A stretch of 64,000 bases of DNA, taken from contig NC_133121.1 in assembly GCF_033568475.1 (NCBI RefSeq), forward strand, positions 192,412,664-192,476,663, written 5' to 3'. The DNA is from Henckelia pumila (lineage: Eukaryota > Streptophyta > Magnoliopsida > Lamiales > Gesneriaceae). A program made the position numbers and the translations under genes. Under the pieces are notes generated by a model. It had not been told where the DNA came from. It saw only the letters and a program-made list of their open reading frames with translations, and did not search any database. This document shows, one piece after another, positions 25,101 to 32,989 of this stretch (the stretch's first letter is position 1; each line of letters starts with the position of its first letter).

Positions 25101-28100
25101 CATGAAGGAAGGGAGAGTGTGGGTTAGGGAAAATCCCATCAGTGAAAAGGAGAGTTGGCAGTCGCCTTTTGGCATTCATGAAGGAAGGGAGATCAAGGAA
25201 GTATTGGCAGCATATGCTGATGTTTTCCAAGAACCCCGAGGACTACCTCCGAGCAGGGGTCATGACCATGCGATCCATATTAAGGAGGGGTGTGGTCCTA
25301 TAAGTGTGCGACCCTATCGTTATGCTTATAATAAAAAAGATGAAATAGAGAAGATGGTTGCTGAAATGTTAAGTGCAGGTGTGATACAACCGAGTATTAG
25401 CCCCTATTCTAGTCTTGTTATTTTGGTTAAGAAGAAAGACGGAAGTTGGCGGTTTTGTGTGGATTATCGAGCCCTCAATGATATCACTGTTGCCGATAAA
25501 TACCCAATTCCGGTGGTAGAAGAATTATTTGATGAATTATATGGTGCATCAATTTTTTCTAAGTTGGATCTGCGTGCTGGATATCACCAGATCAAGGTGC
25601 GGACCGAAGACGTGCCCAAAACTGCATTTCGCACGCACACAGGGCATTATGAATTTCTTGTGATGCCCTTTGGCCTAAAAAACGCCCCAGCTACCTTCCA
25701 ATCAGTTATGAATGAGGTGTTCCGGCCCTATCTTCGTAAGTTCGTTCTGATTTTTTTTGATGATATTCTGATATTTAGCAAAGGTTGGAAGGAACATATA
25801 TCTCATGTTCAAATTGTAATGGAAATTCTAATGCGCCATCAGTTAAAGTTGAACAACAAAAAATGTGAGTTCGGGCTCGATCAGATAGAATATTTGGGGC
25901 ATATTGTGAGCAGCAGTGGAATAGCCATGGATCCGAGAAAGGTTGATTGTGTAAAACTATGGCCACTGCCTCGGAACACAAAAGGAATTCGGGGTTTCCT
26001 TGGGCTGACAGGTTATTACAGGAAGTTTATCAAAGATTATGGCAAAATCGCCAAACCTTTGACAGAGCAGCTAAAAAGAAACAATTTTTGCTGGAATGAC
26101 AAGGCCCAAGAAGCATTTGAATTATTAAAGAGGGCTTTAATATCAGCACCGGTGCTGCGTATGCCAGACTTTAACTGCGAATTTGTTGTTGAATGTGATG
26201 CTTCAGGCACAGGGGTGGGGGCTGTTTTGATGCAAGAAAAACAACCTGTAGCTTATTTTAGTAAGGCTCTATCGGATCGAGCGCTTTCAAAGTCCACCTA
26301 TGCGAAAGAGCTGATGGCTTTAGTCATGGCAATTCAACACTGGAGACTGTACTTGTTGGGGAGAAGATTTGTTGTGATGACAGACCATAAATCGTTTAAA
26401 AACTACTTACATCAGCGGATATCAACACCGGACCAGCAGCATTGGTTGTCTAAATTAATGGGGTACGACTTTGAAATCATGTACAAGGCTGGAGCAGAAA
26501 ATGGGGCTGCCGATGCTTTGTCCAGGCGGACAGAGGTAGTCGAACTAAAAAGTCTTTCAATGCCAATATGGGTTGATATTGATGAAATAAAAAAAGGTGT
26601 GGAGCAAGATTCAGAGTTACAAAGTATCAAACATCAGATTCTGCAAAGGAAAACACCTCCTATGCATTACCAGCTGGTCAATGGGTGTTTATTATTTTAA
26701 GGGCGATTGGTAATCCCAAGTAAATCACTATGGGTTCGAACGTTATTGGATGAATTTCATTCATCACCAATTGGGGGACATTCTGGGGCTCTGAGGACAC
26801 TGAAAAGGATTGCCAATAACTTCTACTGGATAGGAATGAGAAGGGATGTACAGAAATATGTGGCTGAATGTCTCGAGTGTCAAAAGCAAAAATACCAAGC
26901 CATGACACCGGCTGGTTTACTGCAGCCACTACCAGTACCTGAAGCGATATGGGAAGATATCGCAATGGATTTTATCTCAGGCCTACCAAAGTCAAATGGA
27001 TTTGATGTGATAATGGTTGTGGACTATCCAAATATGGGCTCTTCCTGTTGTTAAGGCACCCTTTTTCAGCTAAAACAGTGGCAGAAACATTTATGAAAGA
27101 GGTAGTACGGTTGCACGGCGTACCCAAATCAATTGTTAGTGACAGAGACTCGGTATTTATGAGTCTCTTCTGGTCGGAATTCTTTCGGCTACAAGGTACG
27201 AAGCTCAAGATGAGTACAACATACCACCCGGAGACGGACGGACAGAGTGAAGCTTTAAACAGATGTATTGAAACTTACTTGCGTTTTGCATCAGAACAAC
27301 CAAGAAGTTGGGCAACGTGGCTACACTGGAGTGAGTTTTGGTATAATACGTCATTCCAAACTTCTGCTGGAATGACCCCTTTTGAGATAGTTTATGGAAG
27401 AAAACCGCCTACTGTTTTGCAATATCTTCCCGGGGAAACATTAGTGGCAGCTATGGCCAATCAATTAAGCGATTGGGATGAGTTGCTGCGACAATTGAAG
27501 TTCAATTTGAAGCGAGCACAACAACAAATGGTAAAATTTGCAAATAGACACCGGAGGGATGTGGAGTTTCAGATTAACGATATGGTTTTTCTCAAATTAA
27601 GACCACACAGGCAGCAAACGGTTTGTCGCCGGGTATGTCAAAAACTAGCAGCCCGGTATTACGGACCATTTCAGATTATTGAAAAGATCGGGAATGTGGC
27701 TTACAAGCTGCGTCTACCTGAGGGCTCAAAGATACATCCTGTTTTTCATGTCTCTTGTCTGAAAAAGATGTTTGGGAATACTGTAACTGAGGCAAGGCTA
27801 CCAAAAGAATTGGATTCTGATCTATACCAGAACTTTGAACCAGAACAAATACTATCGCAAAGGTCAAAGCTGAAACAAGGTGAACAACTTCTGCAGATCT
27901 TGGTTAAATGGAAGGGGCGTCCTGCTGAAGACTCAACCTGGGAAGATGCTGTTGATTTTGCTGCTCAATTCCCTGCTTTCAATCTTGGGGACAAGATTGA
28001 TCTTGAGGGGGTGGGAATTGTTATGGATGCAAATGGAGTGGGCTCTGAGGAGAGTACTAGGCCCATTAACAAGTTTATAGTAGAAGAGTTAAGAAGGGCC

Positions 28101-30732
28101 CAAGTAGTGAGGAGAATAAAATGTGAAAAAAAGAAGGCAGTTAGCATTCTGTCATTTTCGTTCTTGGTAGTGGGACTAGCCTGAGTGCTAGGGTAGTGAA
28201 AAGAATATCTTTGTACAGAGATTACTCTCTGGGAAATTATTATCAAGTTCTTCATATTAAATATCTTTCATATTATTTGCTCTTCAATCTCGACATATCT
28301 CTTTGAATCTGTGAAGGTTGAATAGAAATTATATATTACCTTATTGGGCCGTCCAGAAATATACCAATAGCATTCCCCTCCACATCTGGCATCGTTTCAA
28401 AGTTTCAGTCATTTATTTTAGTAGTATTCAGCTTTTGGAAATTCTTTTCTAACATCCGGTTTCTAGGCGAAGAGGAACATGAATGAACCGATCCCACAGA
28501 GAAATGAGAGAAATTACGAGTGTGTAGGTATGAGATTATATGGTTGAGGAAGATGGTTGAGGAAGGCTTGAATGATTTGATAGGTACTACTCAACCAACA
28601 AGGTTCAACTTCTTTTCGGGAGCTCATCACGAAAGAACTCTAAAGTTTAGTGTGCTTGACTTGGAGCTATTATATGATGAGTAACCCTTGGGAAGTTTCT
28701 CGTGGTGCGTGTGAGTGAGGACATAAGCACGCTGGAAGAATCGTGTTGGTACAGTGAGGATAATCTGCAAATTTGGAGCATTACGTCCTTGTTTTGCTTT
28801 AGGCTTCTTTTAACTGCCAACTTGGTTTTTAAATATTTTGGGCATAACATTTTATGATTTTGCCATGCCTTTTACTGATTTTTGCCTTCACCAATTTTCT
28901 TGTTGATTACCAATTAACTGCTCACGCTCGTTAAAATGTGTAACTATGCTTAACATGAAGATTACCTGCAGTTCATGTGCAATTGAAAAATTAGCTTTTT
29001 AAGAGGAAAAGATGGTGTAGCTCAGATTATAAACGGTGAAGTCAACTGGATAAGTGCAATTCAGAATTAAAAAGTCACACTCTCTGTTTTTCTTGATCTT
29101 TTTTACATGTAAAATTAATTAATCTCAGTTGTAAATCTCTGATGCAGTTTTCCATGTCTGGTAGCAACCCATATCATAAAGCTTGTTACAAGGAGTCTTA
29201 TCTACCTAAATGTGATGTGTGCAAACACTTTGTAAGTACTTTATCCTATTGGCGATTTGCTTTTTGAATCTCTTAAAGGCTATTTCTTTCACTAGTCAAT
29301 TATAGTGATAATATCATACCACGTCTTTTGTTATTTCTAGTCGCATATTATTTGTGTCCATGTGTTTTTCAGCTTCTTAAATTTCTAGCCTTAGATGTTA
29401 ACTGGGTCAGGGATATGAAGGGAGTGGTGGAAGGCCTAGAGATTCAAAGTGGAGGATTGAATGGGAGGTGGTTATTTAAAGAGATGTGATTCTTGAAAGA
29501 TGATGAGGTCTGATGGTTGAAAGTGAGGTAGTGTGCATGGTGGTTAGGTTTAAAGCTGTGAGTGGTGCTAATGGATGGACAAAGTTTGACTGTTGCCATC
29601 GACTTTTGTCAACCACAGGGTGGTGGTAGTGGATAGGACGTAGTTTAGGGTATATGGGCCTGGACGCCTGGTCCATGAATTCGACAGAATGGTAGGTATG
29701 ATTCTGGTAAATGCTGCATCAAGAAGCAAAGAGATTGTGCTGCATCTTGCATTTATAACAATTATGTATTAACATGCATTTAGGGTAAATGGGTATCTAG
29801 TAATTTTTCGTGGCACTCGATAGTTATCCTTCCCCACAATCATATTTGCATTTTTTTTGCTGACATTAATTGTCTAGTGTCAGTACCAAATAGATGTTCC
29901 TGTACCTCATCAAATTCCTTATTAAGCTTGGATAGGAAATCTTCTATGCTGTCTTCTGCACCAATTTTGAAATTATCAAGTTCCTGCAACAGCTTTGTGA
30001 GCATGAAATAAATTTTTGACATCCATTCCAGCTAGGTCAAGGGCCACATTTCCCAATTCTAACGGTTGAGACACGCTTCCTACGTCAAATAATTGCTTCC
30101 TTGCATGCTTCCTTGCAGCAACTCACATTTACTTGGAGGTAGAGCTGCACACAAAATTTGCACCGATTTTTTCCTCCATTGAATTGGTTAACTGAGCCAA
30201 CACCATTTATTTTGTGTAATAAAATATGCAAAATTGAAAAGCCATAGTATTCCTTCCCTTGGATCACCATTTCAACTTATTGGGACCAATGGAGATAATT
30301 TTTTTCATCAAGTTTATGAGAGGTTATTTGGAGACGATAATAATTTGAAAGGGTGACATGAGCTGGCAACGCCAGATATAGAAAAATAAAGTAGATGAAA
30401 TTATATTTCCAGGTAACATTATAGCCAATAGCAGGGACAGCTAAAGAATAAAATGAAGAGATTCTATTTTCTAGATACATCAATGAACATTCTATTCAAA
30501 ATAAACCGTTGAGTAAGAAAATTTATTTGTGACATTTACACATCAAGCTGGATTATCCGCCCGGATGTTGTTGTATGAAGACAAGATCTATTCAATGTGG
30601 TCGCTCCAATAATGGAGGCAAGTTTTGAAAGCAATAAGTTTTAGGATATATGATTCATGCCTACTCGAACATATCCAAGTTCCACTTGATATCAAGGACA
30701 AAGAAAAATATTTTTTTCCATTTTCGAATATC

Positions 30733-30781
<49 letters not shown>

Positions 30782-32861
30782 ACTGAATCACGTTACTATC
30801 TTTTACTGCTTTTGAGGGTTTATTTATTTATTTTTGTTTTTCCAGATCCCAACAAATGCCATTGGTCTTATTGAATATAGGGCGCATCCTTTTTGGTCCC
30901 AGAAATACTGTCCTAGTCATGAGCATGATGGAACTCGGAGATGCTGCAGTTGTGAGCGGATGGAGGTAAATTGGAGCCTGATTCAAATATTCTCATAGTT
31001 GCCAAGAAAATCTTATTGGTCATTTGTTAGGGTGCGAACTGCTAATTGATTCGATATATTACTTGATGCCCGCAGTCTAGGGATGCAAGGTGCGTATCCC
31101 TTAATGATGGTCGAAGTATATGCATGGAGTGCCTAGATTCGGCAATTATGGATACCGATGAGTGCCAGCCTCTTTTTATTGATGTACAAGACTTTTATGA
31201 AGGATTGAATATGAAAATCACACAGCCAATTCCCTTACTTTTGGTTGACAGGCAGGCACTGAACGAGGCATTGGGTGGAGAGAGACATGTAAGATTTGTG
31301 TCTAACAGTCCCAAGATATTTGCCTGTTTGTTTTGACTTTCCTTGCTTGTGAAGAAAAGTGAGGTAAATAGGAAAATCTGCTTTTCATTTCCCTTACCTT
31401 TTCTTTCTAGGGGCATCATCACATGCCGGAGACACGAGGTCTCTGCCTCTCGGAGGAACAAACAATCAGCACTGTAAGGGCACTGCTCTATTATTCTGTC
31501 ATTTGGTCTCTCCTTGGAAAAATCATTCATTTGAAATTTTGTCTAATATTAATTAAAGTGCCATGGTTTGCCAATGATCACCAGGTATTGCGTCGACCAA
31601 GAATAAGTGCTGGAAACCGAGCAATAGGAATGAGAACCGAGCCTTATAAATTAACCCGCCATTGCGAAGTGACAGCAATTCTTATTTTACATGGTTTCCC
31701 AAGGTATTTTCTACATCACACTCTTGTTTTGGACATATTGGATTTCTATTAGAATAAGTTCGGTCACTCAATTTTTAAAAGCTGCAGGTTGCTAACAGGA
31801 TCAATATTAGCTCATGAAATGATGCATGCGTGGCTGCGTCTTAATGGTATTTTCTCACACTTGGCTACAATTTATTTTATTGTCTCCTAATATCCCGTTA
31901 ATGGGAATACAAATGATTCAAGTCAAGCTGAATATTCCTTATAATTTTCATATTCAAGCTTGAATCATCTTGTTGAAATTTAAATGTTGAGTCATACTAT
32001 GCTAGGCTTGAATTGTCGTTCTATATTATGAACTCGGCTCAAATTTGATAATTTCGACTACAATCAAATGATTTTATGCTTGCCTGACGTGCTTGCAAAA
32101 AAATTGATTCATTTGCACCACACACTTTGAAGTGTGGAAATTCATAATTTATTTCATAGAACAATCAATTAACTTTTAATTTCAGAATCAGTGTTGTTTG
32201 AAGTAAGAATTATATGATTGCTTTGTATGTTAAATATCGCCCAAATGAGTTTGAATTGAGTGATTTTAATATTTATTTATGTTGTAACTTATACAGTATG
32301 ATTTCTCCATGTATTGATTAGAAATCTTATTTTCCCATAGCAACTTTTTCAATAAAAACATGAACATCACATATTCTTTTCACTTTTAGGTTTGATATTG
32401 AACTATCTATTTAGGTGACATAATCCATTCGTTCTATTTCATCATAAATCCATGAGTAGTAAGTGAAATGAACAGCCCTTCGTCTTACGCATTTTCCTCT
32501 CTTCGGTTCAGTTCCTGATATATCTCCATTTTTTATGCAAGGTTTTCGAAATCTAAGACAAGATGTTGAAGAAGGTATTTGTCAAGTTCTTGCGAGTATG
32601 TGGTTAGAATCCGAAATTTTATCTATGTCTGACCCCAGTGGTGCATCAACTTCATCCTCGATGTCAACCTCTACATCATCAAGACCAGGGGAACATTCAC
32701 CTTTTGAGATAAAACTTGGTGTGTTTTTCAAACACCAAATTGCATCCGATATATCTATGGTATATGGAAATGGTTTTAGAACTGGTCATGAGGCAGTTCT
32801 GAAGTTCGGGTTGCAGATGACCTTGGATCACATACGGGAAACGGGAAATTTTCCCTACTAA
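7157..32861 (+). CDS. DA1: DA1-family ubiquitin-activated peptidase (UIM-LIM-peptidase)
   Basis: Coding exons: 7157-7267, 7518-7599, 8626-8803, 9282-9402, 29148-29231, 30846-30965, 31076-31288, 31411-31473, 31585-31703, 31788-31846, 32542-32861. All junctions are GT-AG and phases agree, giving 489 aa. DA1 proteins are ubiquitin-activated metallopeptidases that limit cell proliferation and organ or seed size. Domains: N-terminus [11 protein letters not shown]; ubiquitin-interacting motif around 42-60 ([13 protein letters not shown]); a second at 71-84 ([13 protein letters not shown]); LIM zinc domain from C126; Cys-rich DA1-like region; zinc-peptidase motif HEMMH at 373-377; DVEEGICQ after it. 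Length is slightly below Arabidopsis DA1 (532 aa, from memory). Segments such as VLRRPR and LRLNGFRNL recall the paralogue DAR2, so the exact subgroup is unsettled. Intron 4 is 19,745 bp and full of transposons, yet the exons show no break. Confidence 0.9.
9775..10660 (+). pseudogene. LINE relic (3' part of ORF2, zinc-binding RT-associated region)
   Basis: In scattered, frame-broken segments this stretch reads like the C-terminal part of a plant L1-type ORF2. Around 10080-10180 it resembles the 'IKSFYES ... IWK.PIPSK' pattern that precedes the zf-RVT domain, and 'HCLFTRCLW' at about 10317-10350 matches the usual H-x-x-x-C...W ending. Stops and frameshifts occur throughout. It lies in DA1 intron 4 and ends shortly before the copia target site at 10670. 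It is related to the kind of LINE at 50115-64000 but much older. Confidence 0.55.
10675..10885 (+). repeat. 5' LTR of rearranged copia element
   Basis: The LTR runs TGTTGGATGACATT...TTTCACAACA. It contains about five and a half copies of GATTAG at 10704-10737 that are absent from the other LTR copies, which read 'ggaggattaggataagg'. A PBS follows immediately. Confidence 0.8.
10886..10896 (+). other. Primer-binding site (initiator tRNA-Met type)
   Basis: TGGTATCAGAG directly follows the 5' LTR. This is the standard copia PBS, complementary to the 3' end of initiator tRNA-Met. Confidence 0.8.
10911..11580 (+). pseudogene. Internally deleted copia polyprotein: gag start joined to RNase H
   Basis: The frame opens at 10911 with a gag-like N-terminus (...[13 protein letters not shown]) that hits a stop at about 11041. 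Near 11105 it jumps directly to the copia RNase H domain ([17 protein letters not shown], then [32 protein letters not shown]). A stop follows HI, and the C-terminal tail ([16 protein letters not shown]) runs on to about 11580. Protease, integrase and reverse transcriptase are missing. A polypurine tract and an LTR copy follow. The product cannot be functional. Confidence 0.75.
11591..11765 (+). repeat. Truncated internal LTR copy
   Basis: This is a third LTR copy of the 10675-16244 element, preceded by its own polypurine tract. It matches the outer LTRs up to 'aaaattctgatt' and is then replaced by unrelated DNA, which forms the start of the inverted-repeat arm. Confidence 0.75.
11770..12114 (-). 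pseudogene. F-box-like (At1g67623-type) gene fragment, copy 1
   Basis: The 114-codon open frame (no ATG; it begins mid-domain) has the Sel1-like pattern of plant F-box proteins related to At1g67623: [21 protein letters not shown], then [19 protein letters not shown]. No F-box is present. It runs directly on from gypsy pol remnants on the same strand and ends in repeated 'HPxFCK' units next to the copia LTR. It looks like a captured host-gene piece inside a transposon, not an active gene. Confidence 0.55.
12360..12900 (-). pseudogene. Ty3/gypsy RT-RNase H relic (minus strand)
   Basis: On the minus strand, 12900-12640 carries broken RT-end sequence ([12 protein letters not shown], then a '[10 protein letters not shown]'-like stretch). 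The next frame, 12631-12440, is RNase H ([32 protein letters not shown]). The end of the domain (KDYDCDI...[12 protein letters not shown]) follows, down to about 12360. Stops and frameshifts separate the pieces. The F-box-like fragment follows on the same strand. Confidence 0.7.
13160..14400 (-). mobile_element. TRIM-like element, split by a hAT MITE
   Basis: Read on the minus strand, an LTR-like segment at about 14279-14400 starts TGTTACGTGTCATGG and includes CCCACATCGC. It is followed by a PBS (TGGTATCAGAG, complement at 14266-14276). A purine tract (complement at 13290-13304) lies beside the second LTR-like copy, which ends at 13289. Both copies share the 'gcgatgt.gg' block. The interior is very short and non-coding. 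The left edge and any target-site duplication were not resolved. Confidence 0.45.
13400..14247. mobile_element. hAT-type non-autonomous element (MITE)
   Basis: An 848-bp element starts TAGGGGCATTCACGG and ends ...GGATGAACACCCTCA. The ends form imperfect terminal inverted repeats, and the flanks carry an identical 8-bp duplication, TTACCAAG (13392-13399 and 14248-14255), the size expected for hAT. Subterminal regions are packed with 'ttcggtt' and 'aaccgaa' motifs in both orientations, giving strong secondary-structure potential. The centre is AT-rich and codes for nothing recognisable. Confidence 0.75.
14885..15000 (+). pseudogene. Ty3/gypsy RNase H end relic (plus strand)
   Basis: The stretch decodes to [13 protein letters not shown], then [19 protein letters not shown], the conserved end of gypsy RNase H. 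It is the inverted counterpart of the fragment ending at about 12360 and is followed by the second F-box-like copy. Confidence 0.65.
15194..15538 (+). pseudogene. F-box-like (At1g67623-type) gene fragment, copy 2
   Basis: This is the inverted copy of 11770-12114, again an uninterrupted frame of 114 codons without an ATG start. It keeps the same core ([29 protein letters not shown]) with about a dozen amino-acid differences from copy 1. Both copies remain open, but both lack an F-box. It lies between gypsy RNase H and an inverted copia LTR. Confidence 0.55.
15720..15945 (-). pseudogene. Copia RNase H fragment (inverted)
   Basis: On the minus strand this decodes to [18 protein letters not shown], then [20 protein letters not shown], matching the + strand copy at 11108-11300. 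It is cut off directly by an LTR at 15719. Its 5' side switches at about 15915-15945 to + strand copia sequence. Confidence 0.75.
15915..16034 (+). pseudogene. Copia RNase H C-terminal tail and polypurine tract
   Basis: The stretch parallels 11463-11590: 'acaagcatgcaagtcgct', the [17 protein letters not shown] tail, a stop, and a gaggggaag polypurine tract. The 3' LTR at 16035 follows directly. Confidence 0.65.
16035..16244 (+). repeat. 3' LTR of rearranged copia element
   Basis: It runs TGATGGATGTCATT...TTTTACAACA, 210 bp. It is followed by ATATG at 16245-16249, which repeats the bases before the 5' LTR. Confidence 0.8.
16250..17870. other. DA1 intron 4 DNA, no feature recognised
   Basis: AT-rich, non-coding sequence between the rearranged copia element and the gypsy element. 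No long reading frame, LTR end or known protein similarity was seen. Confidence 0.6.
17876..18199 (+). repeat. 5' LTR of gypsy element
   Basis: 324 bp, starting TGTTATGGATGC and ending TATATATTA (not the usual CA). It differs from the 3' LTR by about seven substitutions and one 4-bp indel counted by eye. Confidence 0.85.
18202..18219 (+). other. Primer-binding site (tRNA-Tyr type)
   Basis: TGGTCCGACCTGCCGGAT begins two bases after the 5' LTR. Eighteen bases are complementary to the 3' end of plant tRNA-Tyr as I remember it (...CCGGCAGGTCGGACCA). Confidence 0.6.
18241..19882 (+). pseudogene. Gypsy gag-protease, interrupted by copia insertion
   Basis: The first ATG after the PBS is at 18241 ([14 protein letters not shown]). 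The frame stays open to the insertion point. It has a coiled N-terminal stretch, a retrotransposon gag core ([12 protein letters not shown], then [17 protein letters not shown]), a zinc knuckle [14 protein letters not shown] (C-x2-C-x4-H-x4-C) at about 19300-19341, and an aspartic protease motif [10 protein letters not shown] near 19564. A copia element inserted at 19882 cuts it; the frame resumes after 24579. Upstream codons back to 18201 are open but lie in the PBS. Confidence 0.85.
19883..20085 (-). repeat. 3' LTR of nested copia (left end)
   Basis: 203 bp. It contains an extra 12-bp internal repeat ('actggtttaaac'-like) not present in the partner LTR. Confidence 0.85.
20092..21139 (-). 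pseudogene. Nested copia RT C-terminal half and RNase H
   Basis: Frame 21139-20432 carries the RT catalytic motif [10 protein letters not shown] (YVDD intact), KYFLGIEV, and the start of RNase H ([18 protein letters not shown]). It overlaps frame 20484-20092, which finishes RNase H ([39 protein letters not shown]). The shift between them lies at about 20490 in 'aatttcccccct'. Both are minus strand and lie just inside the left LTR. Confidence 0.85.
21139..21855 (-). pseudogene. Nested copia integrase-RT linker and RT start, with deletion
   Basis: The frame covers a Ser/Pro-rich linker (about 21855-21450), then passes straight from ALSNENWR to [21 protein letters not shown] near 21320. The RT finger region that normally lies between these segments is missing, so RT was already incomplete before the frameshifts. 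Motif A-like DVKNAFLHG is present. The following stretch shifts frame near 21200. Confidence 0.75.
21897..22463 (-). pseudogene. Nested copia integrase core
   Basis: The integrase DDE core shows [21 protein letters not shown], and [17 protein letters not shown]. The HHCC zinc part is in the preceding frame (ending 22522), separated by a frameshift near 22500. 'RSDNARDYF' replaces the usual 'RSDNGxEF' pattern. Confidence 0.85.
22522..24289 (-). pseudogene. Nested copia gag, protease and integrase zinc region
   Basis: Gag begins at the ATG ending at 24289 ([15 protein letters not shown]). It breaks near 24100-24065 and continues in frame 24063-22522. That frame has the gag UBN2-type core ([14 protein letters not shown]), a zinc knuckle [14 protein letters not shown] at about 23385, the protease motif [15 protein letters not shown] at about 23060, and the integrase zinc segment (LGHPSFGIL, then HCVMC). 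Frame loss near 22500 ends it. Confidence 0.8.
24388..24579 (-). repeat. 5' LTR of nested copia (right end)
   Basis: 192 bp, followed by GATAC. The PBS complement (tttgatacca) lies immediately to its left. Confidence 0.85.
24660..25040 (-). mobile_element. TRIM element nested in gypsy, TSD GTGTG
   Basis: A 381-bp element has two short LTRs (24660-24787 and 24921-25040), each starting TGTTAG on the + strand and sharing 'cacctcaaaagctagctcaag' and 'ccgatgtgggac' blocks. On the minus strand a PBS (complement tttgatacca, 24911-24920) follows the right LTR, and a purine tract (complement cacccctcgcacg) precedes the left one. GTGTG flanks it (24655-24659 and 25041-25045). It has no coding capacity. 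It sits in the gypsy frame between protease and RT. Confidence 0.82.
25041..25192 (+). repeat. 76-bp tandem duplication in gypsy pol
   Basis: Two near-identical 76-bp units (25041-25116 and 25117-25192) differ at one base seen by eye (cagttgcc versus cagtcgcc). Since 76 is not a multiple of three, the duplication shifts the pol frame. Its left edge coincides with the TRIM target sequence GTGTG. Confidence 0.9.
25117..26700 (+). pseudogene. Gypsy reverse transcriptase and RNase H
   Basis: The true frame runs through the second tandem unit ([12 protein letters not shown]) into [48 protein letters not shown], the catalytic motif FFDDIL at about 25755, and [12 protein letters not shown]. RNase H follows ([36 protein letters not shown]). 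It stops at TAA 26698-26700, but the same frame continues into integrase, so this is a single nonsense codon in an otherwise open polyprotein. Confidence 0.88.
26701..28184 (+). pseudogene. Gypsy integrase with C-terminal chromodomain
   Basis: Frame 26701-27054 holds the HHCC zinc domain ([10 protein letters not shown], then CLECQKQK) and the first catalytic Asp region. A frameshift near 27030-27050 moves the rest to frame 27048-28184: [28 protein letters not shown] (catalytic E), the GPF-like segment ([13 protein letters not shown]), and a chromodomain ([20 protein letters not shown]). The frame runs 55 codons into the 3' LTR before TGA at 28182. Confidence 0.88.
28019..28338 (+). repeat. 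3' LTR of gypsy element
   Basis: 320 bp, starting TGTTATGGATGC after a G-rich polypurine tract (cttgagggggtgggaa), and followed by CCTTA. Confidence 0.85.
28344..29147. other. Right end of DA1 intron 4, no feature recognised
   Basis: Non-coding sequence between the gypsy element and DA1 exon 5. The intron ends in 'tctgatgcag' at 29147. Nothing else was recognised. Confidence 0.6.
29840..30360 (-). pseudogene. Copia gag relic in DA1 intron 5
   Basis: On the minus strand, 30340-30277 reads [17 protein letters not shown], the start of a copia gag domain. Lower down, 30022-29840 reads [20 protein letters not shown], then [14 protein letters not shown], the UBN2-type core. Intervening sequence is frame-broken. 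No LTR was found. Confidence 0.65.
30732..30777. repeat. Compound (CT)n(AC)n microsatellite
   Basis: About nine CT repeats run into about thirteen AC repeats, in DA1 intron 5, about 70 bp upstream of exon 6. Confidence 0.95.
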
Positions 32862-32898
32862 GTTATGGTTAGGGTTATACATTCAATTTTTGGAAATA

Positions 32899-32957
32899 TG
32901 GCACTGTGCATGTTCGGGTTGCAGACTCTAGATAAAATATGCGAGATGAGAACTTTC
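32899..32957 (+). pseudogene. Degenerate second copy of the DA1 last-exon end
   Basis: About 40 bp after the DA1 stop, DNA from about 32899 decodes to FGLQTLDKICEMRTFP, matching the gene's own C-terminus [17 protein letters not shown]. The nucleotides 'ttcgggttgcag' are identical. It lies in the 3' untranslated region and has no stop at the equivalent place. It is a relic of a local duplication, or of a decayed tandem DA1 copy. Confidence 0.65.
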
Positions 32958-32989
32958 CCCACTGAACCGAGTGCCAAAATTGGATTACA

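Larger units (their letters stand above)
17876..28338 (+). mobile_element. Ty3/gypsy chromovirus with two nested insertions, TSD CCTTA
   Basis: LTRs at 17876-18199 and 28019-28338 are flanked by CCTTA (17871-17875 and 28339-28343). Between them lie a tRNA-Tyr-type PBS, gag, protease, reverse transcriptase, RNase H, integrase and a C-terminal chromodomain, in gypsy order. Removing the nested copia and TRIM (and their duplications) leaves about 5.4 kb; this small size with short LTRs suits the Reina-like group. It lies in DA1 intron 4 on the same strand as the gene. The polyprotein is broken, so the copy is not autonomous. Confidence 0.88.

Noticed and set aside
28647..28850. Small minus-strand frames near the right end of DA1 intron 4
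   Set aside because: No similarity to known proteins and no splice context; chance open frames.
31195..31530. A 111-codon minus-strand frame
   Set aside because: Opposite strand of DA1 exons 7 and 8.
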